Of a stretch of DNA of 64,000 bases, positions 23,663 through 35,766 are shown in pieces. Origin of the DNA: Elephas maximus indicus (lineage: Eukaryota > Chordata > Mammalia > Proboscidea > Elephantidae). Numbering within the stretch: the stretch's first letter is position 1; each line of letters begins with the position of its first letter. Where the stretch lies: the NCBI RefSeq assembly GCF_024166365.1, contig NC_064835.1, positions 62,476,607-62,540,606 of the forward strand, given 5' to 3'. The notes below the pieces were generated by a model that saw nothing but the letters and a program-made list of their open reading frames with translations, searched no databases and was not told the DNA's origin. Both the position numbers and the translations under genes were made by a program.

Positions 23663-24033
23663 TATCAACTCAAATAGGGAAATCACAAAAACAAATTAAG
23701 ATTAATTAAAAAAAAAAATGTTCAAAACAGGGAATCATTGAAGTCAATATGTAAAAGAACACAATAATCAAAAAGGGGGACTAAATGCAGGTGGCATAAA
23801 ACTGCCATATGGAGAGGGATACAAGGAGATATAGGACAATACAAGTTAGGTTTTTACTTAGAAAAATGGGGTAAATATTAAGGTAACCACAAAGAGGTAT
23901 AACAACTCCATAACTCAAAATAAAAACCAAGAAAAACGTAACGACTCAGCAAACATAAAGTCAAATACTCTGAAAATGAGGATCTCACAATTTACAAAGA
24001 AAAACATCTCAGCACAAAAAAGTAAGTGGAAAA

Positions 24034-27000
24034 ATGAAATTGTCAACAACACACATAAAAAGGCATCAAAATGACAACACTAAACACTTATCTGTAATTA
24101 CGCTGAATGTAAATGGACTAAATGCACAAATAAAGAGACACAGAGTCTCAGACTGGTTAAAGAAACACGATCCGTCTATATGCTGCCTACAAGAGACACA
24201 CCTTAGACTTAGAGACACAAACAAACTAAAACTCAAAGGATGGAAAAAAATATATCAAGCAAACAATAAGCAAAAAAGAAGAGGAGTAGCAATATTAATT
24301 TCTGACAAAATAGACTTTAAACTTAAATCCGCCACAAAGGATAAAGAAGGACACTACGTAATGATAAAAGGGACAATTGACCAGGAAGATATAACTATAT
24401 TAAATATTTATGCACCCAATGACAGGGCTGCAAGATACATAAATCAAATTTTAACAGAACTGAAAAGTGAGATAGACACCTCCACAATTATAGTAGGAGA
24501 CTTCAACACACCACTTTCGGAGAAGGACAGGACATCCAGTAAGAAGCTCAATAGAGACACGGAAGACCTAATTACTTCAATCAACCAACTTGACCTCATT
24601 GACTTATACAGAACTCTCCACCCAACTGCTGCAAAATATACTTTTTTTTCTAGCGCACATGGAACATTCTCCAGAATAGACCACATATTAGGTCATAAAA
24701 CAAACCTTCCCAGAATCCAAAACATCGAAATATTACAAAGCATCTTCTCAGACCACAAGGCAATAAAACTAGAAATCAATAACAGAAAAACTAGGGAAAA
24801 GAAATCAAATACTTGGAAACTGAACAATACCCTCCTGAAAAAAGACTGGGTTATAGAAGACATTAAGGAGGGAATAAGGAAATTCATAGAATGCAACGAG
24901 AATGAAAATACTTCCTATCAAAACCTCTGGGACACAGCAAAAGCAGTGCTCAGAGGCCAATTTATATCGATAAATGCACACATACAAAAAGAAGAAAGAG
25001 CCAAAATCAGAGAACTGTCCCTACAACTTGAACAAATAGAAAGTGAGCAACAAAAGAATCCATCAGGCACCAGAAGAAAACAAATAATAAAAATGAGAGC
25101 TGAACTAAATGAATTAGAGAACAGAAAAACAATTGAAAGAATTAACAGAGCCAAAAGCTGGTTCTTCGAAAAAATTAACAAAATTGATAAACCATTGGCT
25201 AGACTGACTAAAGAAATACAGGAAAGGAAACAAATAACCCGAATAAGAAACGAGAAGGGCCACATCACAACAGACCCAACTGAAATTAAAAGAATCATAT
25301 CAGATTATTACGAAAAATTGTACTCTAACAAATTTGAAAACCTAGAAGAAATGGGTGAATTCCTGGAAAAACACTACCTACCTAAACTAACACAATCAGA
25401 AGTAGAACAACTAAAGAGACCCACAACAAAAAAAGAGATTGAAACGGTAATCAAAAAACTCCCAACAAAAAAAAGCCCTGGCCCGGACGGCTTCACTGCA
25501 GAGTTCTACCAAACTTTCAGAGAAGAGTTAACACCACTACTACTAAAGGTATTTCAAAGCATAGAAAATGACAGAATACTACCTAACTCATTCTATGTAG
25601 CCACCATCTCCCTGATACCCAAACCAGGTAAAGACATTACAAAAAAAGAAAATTACAGACCTATATCCCTCATGAACATAGATGCAAAAATCCTCAACAA
25701 AATTCTAGCCAATAGAATTCAACAACATATCAAAAAAATAATTCACCACGATTAAGTGGGATTTATACCAGGTATGCAAGGCTGGTTTAATATTAGAAAA
25801 ACCGTTAATGTAATCCACCATATAAATAAAACAAAAGACAAAAACCACATGATCTTATCAATTGATGCAGAAAAGGCACTTGACAAAGTCCAACACCCAT
25901 TTATGATAAAAACTCTCACCAAAATAGGAATTGAAGGAAAATTTCTCAACATAATAAAGGGCATCTATACAAAGCCAACAGCCAAAATCACTCTAAATGG
26001 GGAGAGCCTGAGAGCATTTCCCTTAAGAACGGGAACCGGACAAGGATGCCCTTTATCACCACTCTTATTCAACATTGTGCTAGAAGTCCTAGCCAGAGCA
26101 ATTAGGCTAGACAAAGAAATAAAGGGCATCCGGATTGGCAAGGAGGAAGTAAAATTATCTCTATTTGTAGATGACATGATCTTATACACAGAAAACCCTA
26201 AGGAATCCTCCAGAAAACTACTGAAACTAATAGAAGAGTTTGGCAGAGTCTCAGGTTATAAGATAAACATACAAAAATCACTTGGATTCCTCTACATCAA
26301 CAAAAAGAACATCGAAGAGGAAATCACCAAATCAATACCATTCACAGTAGCCCCCAAGAAGATAAAATACTTAGGAATAAATCTTACCAAGGATGTAAAA
26401 TACCTATACAAAGAAAACTACAAAGCTCTACTACAAGAAATTAAAAAGGACATACTTAAGTAGAAAAACATACCTTGCTCATGGATAGGAAGACTTAACA
26501 TAGTAAAAATGTCTATTCTACCAAAAGCTATCTATACATACAATGCACTTCCAATCCAAATTCCAGTGTCATTTTTTAATGTGATAGAGAAACAAATCAC
26601 CAACTTCATATGGAAGGGAAAGACGCCTCGGATAAGCAAAGCGTTACTGAAAAAGAAGAAGAAAGTGGGAGGCCTCACTCTACCTGACTTCAGAACTTAT
26701 TATACAGCCACAGTAGTCAAAACAGCCTGGTACTGGTACAACAACAGACACAAAGACCAATGGAACAGAATTGAGAATCCTGATATAAATCCATCCACAT
26801 ATGAGCAGCTGATTTTTGACAAAGCCCCAGTGTCAGTTAATTGGGGAAAAGATAGTCTTTTTACCAGATGGTGCTGGCATAACTGGATATCCATTTGCAA
26901 AACAATGAAACAGAACCCATACCTCACACCATGCACAAAAACTAACTCCAAGTGGATCAAAGACCTAAACATAGAGACTAAAACGATAAAGATCATCGAA

Positions 27001-27879
27001 GAAAAAATAGGGACAACCTTAGGAGCCCTAATACAAGGCATAAACAGAATACAAAACATTACCAAAAATGACGAAGAGAAACCAGATAACCGGGAGCTCC
27101 TAAAAATCAAACACCTATGCTCATCTAAAGACTTCACCAAAAGAGTAAAAAGACCACCTACAGACTGGGAAAGAATTTTCAGCTATGACATCTCCGACCA
27201 GCGCCTGATCTCTAAAATCTACATGATTCTGTCAAAACTCAACCACAAAAAGACAAACAACCCAATCAAGAAGTGGGCAAAGGATATGAACACGCACTTC
27301 ACTAAAGAAGATGTTCAGGCAGCTAACAGATACATGAGAAAATGCTCTCGATCATTAGCCATTAGAGAAATGCAAATTAAAACTACGATGAGATTCCATC
27401 TCACTCCAACAAGGCTGGCATTAATCCAAAAAACACAAAATAATAAATGTTGCAGAGGCTGCGGAGAGATTGGAACTCTTATACACTGCTGGTGGGAATG
27501 TAAAATGGTACAACCACTTTGGAAATCTATCTGGCATTATCTTAAACAGTTAGAAATAGAACTACCATACAACCCAGAAATCCCACTCCTCGGAATACAC
27601 CCTAGAGAAATAAGAGCCTTCACACGAACAGATATATGCACACCAATGTTTACTGCAGCTCTGTTTACAATAGCAAAAAGCTGGAAGCAACCAAGGTGTC
27701 CATCAATGGATGAATGGTTAAATAAATTGTGGTATATTCCAATGGAATACTATGCATCGATAAAGAACAGTGACGAATCTGTGAAACATTTCATAACATG
27801 GAGGAACCTGGAAGGCATTATGCTGAGCGAAATTAGTCAGAGGCAAAAGGACAAATTTTGTATAAGACCACTATTATAA
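24034..27879 (+). pseudogene. L1 ORF2 (endonuclease-reverse transcriptase) with two nonsense codons
   Basis: One continuous frame of 1,282 codons including the final stop (about 1,281 residues; human ORF2p is 1,275) is broken only by TAA at 25753-25755 (codon 574) and TAG at 26461-26463 (codon 810). The N-terminal AP-like endonuclease shows 'NVNGLN', 'CLQETH', 'VGDFN' and 'SDH' motifs. The RT spans roughly codons 450-800, with 'LIPKPGKD', '[12 protein letters not shown]' and an F-V-D-D catalytic box at 26164-26175, where most mammalian L1s have F-A-D-D. The C-terminus carries the Cys/His-rich motif near 27450-27500. ORF2p nicks target DNA and primes reverse transcription. Confidence 0.95.
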
Positions 27880-28884
27880 GATCTTGAGAAATAGTATAAA
27901 CTGAGAAGAACACATACTTTTGTGGTTACGAGGGGGGCAGGGAGGGAGGGTGGGAGAGGGTTTTTTACTGATTAATTAGTAGATAAGAACTGCTTTAGGT
28001 GAAGGGAAGGACAATACTCAATACATGGAAGGTCAGCTCAACTGGACTGGACCAAAAGCAAAGAAGTTTCTGGGATAAACTGAATGCTTCAAAGGTCAGC
28101 GGAGCAAGGGTGGGGGTTTGGGGACCATGGTTTAAGGGGACTTCTAAGTCAATTGGCAAAATAATTCTATTATGAAAACATTCTGCATCCCACTTTGAAA
28201 TGTGGCGTCTGGGGTCTTAAATGCTAACAAGCGGCCATCTAAGATGCATCAATTGGTCTCAACCCACCTGGAGCAAAGGAGAATGAAGAACACCAAGGTC
28301 ACACAGTAACTAAGAGCCCAAGAGACAGAAAGAGCCACATGAACCAGAGACCTACATCATCCTGAGACCAGAAGAACTAGTTGGTGCCCGGCCACAATCG
28401 ATGACTGCCCTGACAGGGAGCACAACAGAGAACCCCTGAGGGAGCAGGAGATCAGTGGGATGCAGACCCCAAATTCTCACAAAAAGACCACACTTAATGG
28501 TCTGACTGAGACTAGAGGAATCCCGGCAGTCATGGTCCCCAAACCTTCTGTTGGTACAGGACAGGAACCATCCCCGAAGACAATTCATCAGACATGAAAG
28601 GGACTGGACAGTGGGTAGGAGAGAGATGCTGATGAAGAGTGAGCTAATTATATCAGGTGGACACTTGAGACTGTGTTGGCATCTCCTGTCTGGAGGGGGG
28701 ATGGGAGGATAGAGAGAGTTGGAAGCTGGCAAAATTGTCACGAAAGGAGAGACTGGAAGGGCTGAGTCATTAGGGGGAGAGCAAGTGGGAGTATGGAGTA
28801 AGGTGTATATAAACTTATATGTGACAGTCTGACTTGATTTGTAAATATGTTCACTTGAAGCTCAATAAAAGTTATTAAAAAAAA
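27880..28884 (+). terminator. L1 3'UTR with AATAAA and poly(A)
   Basis: Contains a G-rich polypurine tract at 27930-27960 (typical of L1 3'UTRs). It ends with 'ctcaataaaagttatt' and an A-run at 28877-28889. The polyadenylation signal AATAAA is at 28863-28868. Confidence 0.9.
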
Positions 28885-28900
28885 AAAAAGTGGTGGTTGG
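28885..28900 (+). repeat. Target-site duplication, copy 2 of 3
   Basis: Identical to 21034-21049. It is shared between the full-length L1 on its left and the truncated L1 on its right. Confidence 0.95.
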
Positions 28901-29366
28901 CGAGAACCCCTGAGGGAGCAGGAGAGCAGTGGGATGCAGACCTCAAATTCTCATAAAAAGACCAGACTTAATGGTCTGACTGAGACTAGAAGGACCCCGG
29001 TGGTCATGGCCCCCAGACCTTCTGTTGGCCCAGGACAGGAACCATTCCCAAAGCCAACTCTTCAGACATGGATTGGACTGGACAGTGGGTTGGAGAGGGA
29101 TGCTGGTGAGGAGTGAGCTTCTTGGACCAGGCGGACACTTGAGACTATGTTGGTATCTCCTGCCTGGAGGGTAGATGAGAGGGTGGAGGGGGTTAGAAGC
29201 TGGCGAAACGCACATAAAAGAGAGAGTGGAGGGAGGCAGCGGGCTGTCTCGTTAGAGAAAGAGCAACTGGGAGTATGTAGCAAGGTGTGTATAAGTTTGT
29301 GTGTGGGAGACTGGCTTGATTTGTAAACTTTCACTTAAAGCACAATAAAAACTATTAAAAAAAAAG
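28901..29366 (+). mobile_element. 5'-truncated L1 3' end, sister subfamily
   Basis: Starts inside the 3'UTR ('cgagaacccctgagggagc') and ends in 'cacaataaaaactatt' plus poly(A). Diagnostic bases ('gcccccagaccttctgttgg', 'cttggaccaggcgg') match the element at 43417-44098 rather than the adjacent full-length L1. It is bounded by target copies 28885-28900 and 29367-29382. Confidence 0.93.
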
Positions 29367-29382
29367 AAAAAGTGGTGTTTGG
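29367..29382 (+). repeat. Target-site duplication, copy 3 of 3
   Basis: AAAAAGTGGTGTTTGG, one base different from copies 1 and 2. Confidence 0.9.
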
Positions 29383-30648
29383 GGAGGAGGTGGTAAGGGA
29401 CAACCGAACAGACTAAAAAAGAAACTACCTTTTTTTTTTTTTTTAAAGCAACTTCTGGAACTCACTCAAGTGGCAAGACATCCTATTCCAAGGATGAGGA
29501 ATACATTTCATTACTTGGCAATAAGATGGATTGACAACCTAGTAGCATCTATTTCAACATTCCAGGCATCTCAAGTAATGAGAGAATGATCTACATTTAC
29601 GGAGAAATATTTAAGATCTTCCATAAATTTGTGTCTCCTGTACAGAGTGCTGACAAGCCGGAGATGTAATGACGATAATGAAATCTGGGCTTAGGAATTC
29701 CTTTGAAATCGGTCCAGGCTTGTCAGTGCCTTTGAAAGGCATATGGCCAACGGCAGCAATGATAATAAAAGTCCAAGGACACACAGCTCAGTTGCTCAGT
29801 TGCTTTCCCCCCCCTTGCTGCCTCTGCTATCTGCCCATTATACACTCTCTGAGCCATCGGCAGGAAGTCTATAAATGTCAGTGTGAGGAGTTCTGGTGCA
29901 TATTATTACAGCAGGCAACATTATTGTTTTTTCTCTCCTTTAGAAAATATTTTGGCAAGATACCTGAGACTCTGGAATGGGCCGCCAGCTCTCAGTAGGA
30001 ATCCAGATGGTTGAGATTCCGGCTCCTGGTGTCCTGATGTCTCCCCCTCCCTCCTCTTTCAGATATTTCCATTTGTGTGCTCCTCAGAGATAAATATTTC
30101 CATGTCAACCAGCCTCAAGAGCGGTCATTATTCAATGCTTTGGGATTAACCTTGAAGCAGATTAGTTCAATAATATACTCTTGTGACGTTCAGCCTTTGC
30201 ACCACCCCTTCCCACACTCCCCTAGCCCTTTTTAGCATCTTCCTCCCCTCCCTCTCCTGCTGAGATGTCCTGTGCAGACCTGACCTACTAATGCTCTCTC
30301 TTTCTTCCTCCCATTTAACTGGCTGGCCCCTGATAGGTGTTCAAGCACTCTCAGATTGATGTGTGAGCTCCTCTGTAGTCCTCCCCTGACCTCTGTAATC
30401 TGGGTGACTGCCCTTCTTGGGGATCCCATAGCATCTCACGTCATCCTCTCTCGTAGGAATATAATGTAGTGTGTAGTGTAATGTGCTTGGCATAGTACTT
30501 GTATATAGTAAGTGTTCTATGAATATTTAGCTATTATCACTGTTAACATTATAGCACTTTATTTCAACCATTGAATGGGTGTCTGTCTTCCATTCTGGAC
30601 TATAAGCTCTTGAGAGCAGGGACTATATTTTTGTCGTCTCTGATTCCC
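29383..30648. other. Unique intergenic DNA with possible regulatory block
   Basis: Free of recognisable repeats over about 1.2 kb, unusual for this window. From about 29450 to 30190 it holds A/T-rich homeodomain-like words, a CATATG E-box (29740-29745) and 'gacgttca' near 30185. Regulatory function is only a suspicion. Confidence 0.35.
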
Positions 30649-30660
30649 AACTCCTAACAC

Positions 30661-30825
30661 CAAAACCAAAACCAAACCCATTGCTGTTGATTTTGACTCA
30701 TAGCGAACCTACAGGACAGAGTAGAACTGCTCCCACAGGGTTTCCAAGGAACGGCTGGCAGATTTGAACTGCCGACCTTTTGGTTAGCACCCAAGCTCTT
30801 AACCACTGCACAACCAGGGCTCCGT
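30661..30825 (-). mobile_element. AfroSINE, short type
   Basis: Antisense copy flanked by 12-bp target duplications at 30649-30660 and 30826-30837 with one mismatch (aactcctaacac / aactgctaacac). Confidence 0.92.
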
Positions 30826-30837
30826 AACTGCTAACAC

Positions 30838-31808
30838 AGTAGGTATCTATGTAGTCTGCCTCAAATAGAATTTGCATGTTTAAGTGAGGCTATTGGAAGG
30901 CTGTACCCAAGATAAAAGGAGCCACTTTGATAGGAGAACTATGAATAAGTCAAGGACATTTCAGCTACTTGACTCATATGGCCATCTTTGGCCCTGAGGG
31001 AGGGAACGCCACATTACTAGTCCTGAGGGAGAAGAAGTTGCTCAAAGCTAGGACATTCCTAAGCCATGTTTGTTTTACTAGTAAGCAGAGTGACTGTTCT
31101 GTATGACAGGGGAGAGTTTGGGCTGCACCCTCTCTTTCATTCCCTGCCTCCACGCAGTGAGCAGCGCAGGCTTACTGTCCTTCTGGTCAGCCTTCCCTGT
31201 TCCAACTTCTGTGCCTGGACCAGTGGGAGGGAGGGAGGGTATAGGGTCAGCAGGGTCAATGATTCTCATTTCGGAGGAAAAGGCTAGGAAGCCCCTTCAG
31301 GCTTTCAGAACTAAGCTTTGCGCTCCAGCCAAAGAAGCCTTGCTTCTGGCAGGTGGCATCTACCTGGGCACTATTAATCGAGTGATGCTTTGTTTCCCAC
31401 TTCCATGTATAGCTGAAGGAACCCCAAACTAGAGAAGGAATAAGTGCCGTGAGCCAAAATCTCACTCCAAACCAGGGAAAAGATGCTAACACAAATCCAG
31501 ACACTTTTGAGACATTCTGAGAGGGTGCTTGGGATGGGCTGGAACAGAGTTTTTCTTGTTACTTTCTACCCTTCCGTTCTGATTAAATCACTTGTGATGA
31601 GCAGGGACGGCCTCTATAATAAAAAAAGGTGATTGAAAGAAAACAGAGGCATTAAGCCTGGCTTGGTAGCAGTGAACAAGAGCCAGGGCAGGGCAATCAC
31701 CCTTCTTACCTTCTTCTTTGAGCCCTACCTCAAGTCTCCTTCATCCCACCTTCTGATTCCCCACCCCCACCCCCACCCTTAGACACACTATCTTCTCCCC
31801 AACACTCC
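30838..31808. other. Unique intergenic DNA
   Basis: No gene recognised. Open frames of 60-109 codons overlap on both strands at 31066-31504 in a locally GC-richer stretch, without a recognisable protein. Confidence 0.45.
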
Positions 31809-31809
31809 C

Positions 31810-32030
31810 TCCATGTTGTAAGTAAATAGCCCTTGGGTGGCAATCGGGTGACCTGGAATCTCGCCCAGTTCTGCCCTTAACTCACCAGCCTTGGGACCTT
31901 GAGTTGTAACCTCTCTAAGAGTCAGTTTCCCATCTGGAAAATGGATATAAATAGTTAGCTCTTAGAAGACTGTCAGGTTATGGACACGTGATGTATGTGA
32001 AAGCTCTTTCCTAAGTACACAGTGCTATAA
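31810..32030 (+). repeat. MIR SINE
   Basis: MIR words: 'ccttgggaccttgagttg', 'cagtttcccatctggaaaatgg', 'gtgaaagctctttcctaag'. Confidence 0.75.
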
Positions 32031-32498
32031 ACAATGTCCCCATAGGTTGAGGAAAATATTGAAACACTCAGTATTCCATGGCCCAATGCCAAGAGTTAAG
32101 ACAGGTACAGGGCTACAGAGTCAGAGACAGCAAGGACATTCAAGTCTTAAGTGATGAGACTCAACTCCTGAACTAGGGACTGGCAAAAGTGGATTTGGTC
32201 CTCCCACTGCCTTATGCTGTGATCCCAAGTAAGTCTGAAAACTTCGAATTCCATGATTTAGAGTGAGGAGCAGTGTTGAGGCTTATTTATTCCTGCCCCT
32301 TATTCCATAGGTGCAGAAATTAAGGCAGAAGGTTAGCAATTTCTCCTGGTTCTCAGTCCAATTTTCTTCATGCTACATACATCCCTCAGTAAAATGATTA
32401 GGTTGGGGGAATGGACCCTTCAGTCCAGGTCAGAGAACTCAATGGCTGTAGAGCTGAAATAGAAGGCTGATATCCCACTACCTAGCCCAGAGGTGGTG

Positions 32499-33614
32499 TG
32501 TCTTAGTTTCCAGGCACTGCTGTAGCAGAAGTATCACAAGTGGTGGCTTTAGAGAAAGGAAATTTATTTTCTCACAGTTCTGGAGGATAAACAGCCAAAT
32601 CAAGGTCTCAGCTGTGTTGATTCCTTCCTTGTAGGTAGTCGTGGGCATTCCTTGGTTCCTTGGCTTGTAGACAACCTTCACATGACGTTTGTCTCCCCCC
32701 ACCCCTCGTAGGTGTAAAAACATGAGGGTGGTGTCTGACCTCCTCCAACCCAACAAGCGGAAAGGAGAACCAATATCAACAGTGCAAGGCTGACTCCCAT
32801 GAGGCAGAGGCCAGAGAAGCCTCCTTTCTGTCCCTCCCACAGCACTCTCTACTCAATTCAATAATCCATTGCAATGGCCACACAGAACTCACAAACCATA
32901 CTTGAGATTATGGGGTTCATAAGGGAAATAACAGTTACACTTCAGGCTCAGAAACACTCAGGATACAGTTCTTCCATCAGGACAGCCTCTGCCCAGCTAT
33001 GCTCACAGGCATACCTCTCCCTGGCCCTCAGCCTCTGCCCAGTGGCACTCAGCTTTCTCTCTCCGTGGGCCAGGAAGCCCACCATGCTGTCTCCTGCTGC
33101 CAGGTCTCTGCTGTCAGGTCTCTCCTGCCACCACTTCTCACCATCTTCAAAGTTACAGCTCACTGTCTCTTGGTCTTCTACTTCCAGGAGTTCCTCAGCA
33201 CAGAGATTCCAGGTCCAAAGGATACACTCTCTGCTCCTGGCTGTTCTTCCTTGGTGGTGGTAGAATCCCCCTCTTTGTGCCAGAATTGGCTCTTTTTTAA
33301 GGCAAAACTGACCAATCCCCTTAGTAGGCCACAATTACCCTATCACACACACAGTCCCCCCCAGTCACCTGGGTGGCAGTTAAAAGACCATGGCTAGCAA
33401 GGCCACACAAAAGTAATCAATCGTACTGCAGCATGTCTCTATCTAATTTGCCCTTTTCATAACTCAGAAGTGATTAGATTTAGAACCCACCATATTCAAG
33501 TACGAGCTAATTAACGTAACAAAGAAAACCCTATTTCCAAACAGGATTACATCTACAGGTATAGGGGCTAGAATGGCAACACACATTTGGAGAGACACAA
33601 TTTAATCCATAACA
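32499..33614 (-). mobile_element. MLT1-like MaLR solo LTR, antisense, with inner insertion
   Basis: Reads 5'-TG...CA-3' and matches MLT1-type LTR ends ('cttagtttccaggcactgctg' left, 'gacacaatttaatccataaca' right). Perfect 5-bp target duplications TGGTG lie at 32494-32498 and 33615-33619. At 1,116 bp it is about 700 bp longer than related copies here. The extra part, roughly 32700-33430, is an unidentified GC-rich insert. Confidence 0.8.
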
Positions 33615-33619
33615 TGGTG

Positions 33620-33917
33620 CTCCTGGTTCTCACTGGGACATAAACGGAAAAATCCAAATTTCAACCCCATTCTTAGCCCATTCCTACAGGTTCAGTCTGG
33701 ATAGGGGCTCTTTTGATGAAAGTCATGATTTCTGAGTAAGAAAACAGGTGCAGGAAAGTTCAAAGGGACCATGCTACATGCTTGTTTGGGGACATTAGCA
33801 ACAAGTTTGGGGCTATCCAAACAGAGTGAGATGGCCTTTTACATATCTGGGCCCAGAACCAAAATCTACTCTCCAAGTGAGCTACAAGGCAACAAGGAGA
33901 AGAGAATTCCAGAGTTC
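33620..33917. other. Unique intergenic DNA
   Basis: No gene or recognised repeat. Confidence 0.4.
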
Positions 33918-33929
33918 TAGTGGCCATTT

Positions 33930-34096
33930 GGAAACCCGGGTGGCGTAGCAGTAAAGTGCTATGGCTGCTAACCAACAGGTTGGCAGTTCAAATCCACCAG
34001 GGGCTCCTTGGAAATGCTATGTGACAATTCTACTCCGTCCTGCAGGGTCACTAGGAGTCAGAATCGACTCAATAGCTACGGGTTTGGTTTTTTTTT
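33930..34096 (+). mobile_element. AfroSINE, short type
   Basis: Sense copy with 12-bp target duplications at 33918-33929 and 34097-34108 (tagtggccattt / tagtgctcattt). Confidence 0.9.
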
Positions 34097-34108
34097 TAGT
34101 GCTCATTT

Positions 34109-34919
34109 AGCACAGCATATGCTTGTAAATCATGAGTGTTTCACTCTCTAACCTTTGGGATATGGCTGGCTCGATTCAATAACTGTCTACTGAATACTGA
34201 TACTGCATCAACACTGTTGGGGGCACAGGGAAAAAAGCATCTGTGGAACTTGGTACATCAGACAGATGGCTTGGGGAGGCGAGACTCAGACTATGAAAGA
34301 ATGAACTGACAATCCAAGACAGTTCAAAGTGTGAGGTTGTGGGTCAAAACAGTGAAGCAGACCATACGTTCCATGGAAGTTAAAGCAGCGAGGAAGCAAT
34401 GCAGGCTGCAGTGATCCTGAGAGACTGCAAGATAAAAACAAGAGGTGGGGAGTTGAAAGTTATGTCTCCAAAAGTGGAAAAGTTCACAGAAGCAATCCAA
34501 CTCCTTGGAATAATCCAACTTCCTGTAAGAAGTGCTCCCAGCCAAATTACCATCACCCTTTACAGAGAATTAGGGCTTATACAGGTTTTAAGGCCTATGT
34601 AGGTAGGGTTATAATGACGATTTTACAATGAGACGTGTGAGGGTTAGAGAAGTAGGCAACTTATTAGACATTCTCTACAAGTAAAGGGCAAAGCCATAAT
34701 TGAAACCCATGTAGTGTGACACCAAGTTCACATCTATTCCCTCCTGCTGCATGAGGTGTGACTCTAACCTCCTGTGAAAATACGATCTGAATCCAGCAGG
34801 GAATATCAGAATAGGAACTTCTACCATGTACCTGGGATGCCTAGGGCCAGGGTTGGGCTTAAAGAGCACATGGATCTGGAGCATTGTCAGCATAGAGTTT
34901 TACCTACTACACAGATATA
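34109..34919. other. Intergenic DNA with a MIR-like piece
   Basis: About 34620-34760 resembles the 3' half of a MIR ('ggcaaagccataattgaaaccc'). The rest is unassigned. Confidence 0.4.
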
Positions 34920-34924
34920 CTAAT

Positions 34925-35395
34925 CAAGTTGCTGTGGTTGTTAGCTGCCATGGGGTTGGCTGACTCATGGTGACCTTATGTACAACAGAACTTAACTTTG
35001 CACCACCCCGTGTCGTCCTCACGATTGCCAACATGTTCTCATCCATCCTTGCAGCTATTGTGACAATCCACCTCGCTGAGAGTCTCCCATACCCTTATTG
35101 GTCCGCTACTTCACCATTCACTCCCATGCCCTTGTTGTTAACTCCAGTGATTGATCCCCCTGATGATGTGTCCAAAGCAAGTGTGTCAAACAGTGTTCTG
35201 CTGTGATCCATAAGGTTTTCGTTGGCTAATTTTCAGAAGTAGATCTCCAGGCTTTCCTCCTAGCCTGTCTTAGTCTGGAAGCTCCACTGAAACCTGTCCA
35301 CCATGAGTGACCCTGCTAGTATTTGAAAAACTGGTGGCATAGCTTTCAGTATCATGGCAACACACAAGCCACCACAGTACAGGTGGTAGATTAAT
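34925..35395 (-). mobile_element. Non-autonomous RTE derivative, antisense
   Basis: The RTE 3' end (left, 'gctgtggttgttagctgcc') is joined to RTE 5' sequence (right, 'ggtggcatagctttcag'), skipping all RT coding DNA. On the minus strand the junction reads 'gaacactgtttgacacacttgctttgg', the same breakpoint as at 17426. An amplified internally deleted family is therefore likely. Confidence 0.75.
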
Positions 35396-35575
35396 CGAAT
35401 AGGTGAAATGAAACCTAAAAACATATAGACTTGAAATAGCATTTTGAGCTATTCTGAGCTGGGTAGACACTAACTGACCACCCCAGGGAACAGTATGAAT
35501 ATTCACTCAAACCAGGGTACATAATCATCTTTGTGATTCACAAAGCTTATAGAGCAGACACTGTTGCTTGGATAA

Positions 35576-35753
35576 GGAGCCCTGGTGGTGCAGTGGTTAA
35601 AAGCTATGGCTGCTAACGAAAAGGTCAGCAGTTAAAACCCACCAGCTGCTCCTTGGAAATCTGATGGGGGCAGTTCTCCTCTGCTCTATAGGGCCACTAT
35701 GACTATGAGTCGGAATTGACTCTAGAGCAACAGGTTTGGTGTTTTTTGTTTTG
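35576..35753 (+). mobile_element. AfroSINE, short type
   Basis: Sense copy with 13-bp target duplications at 35563-35575 and 35754-35766, one mismatch (gttgcttggataa / gttgcttgaataa). Confidence 0.93.
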
Positions 35754-35766
35754 GTTGCTTGAATAA

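Larger units (their letters stand above)
21050..28884 (+). mobile_element. Full-length L1 LINE
   Basis: The 5' end ('gggagggcccaagatggctg') resembles the start of other mammalian L1s and carries a YY1-like 'aagatggc' box. It is followed by a 5'UTR of about 1.5 kb, ORF1 (22554-23662), a 370-bp spacer, ORF2 (24034-27879), a 3'UTR of about 1 kb and a poly(A) run. Perfect 16-bp target duplications flank it. The near-intact frames show a relatively recent insertion. ORF1 carries one frameshift and ORF2 two nonsense codons, so this copy is not autonomous as read. Confidence 0.96.
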
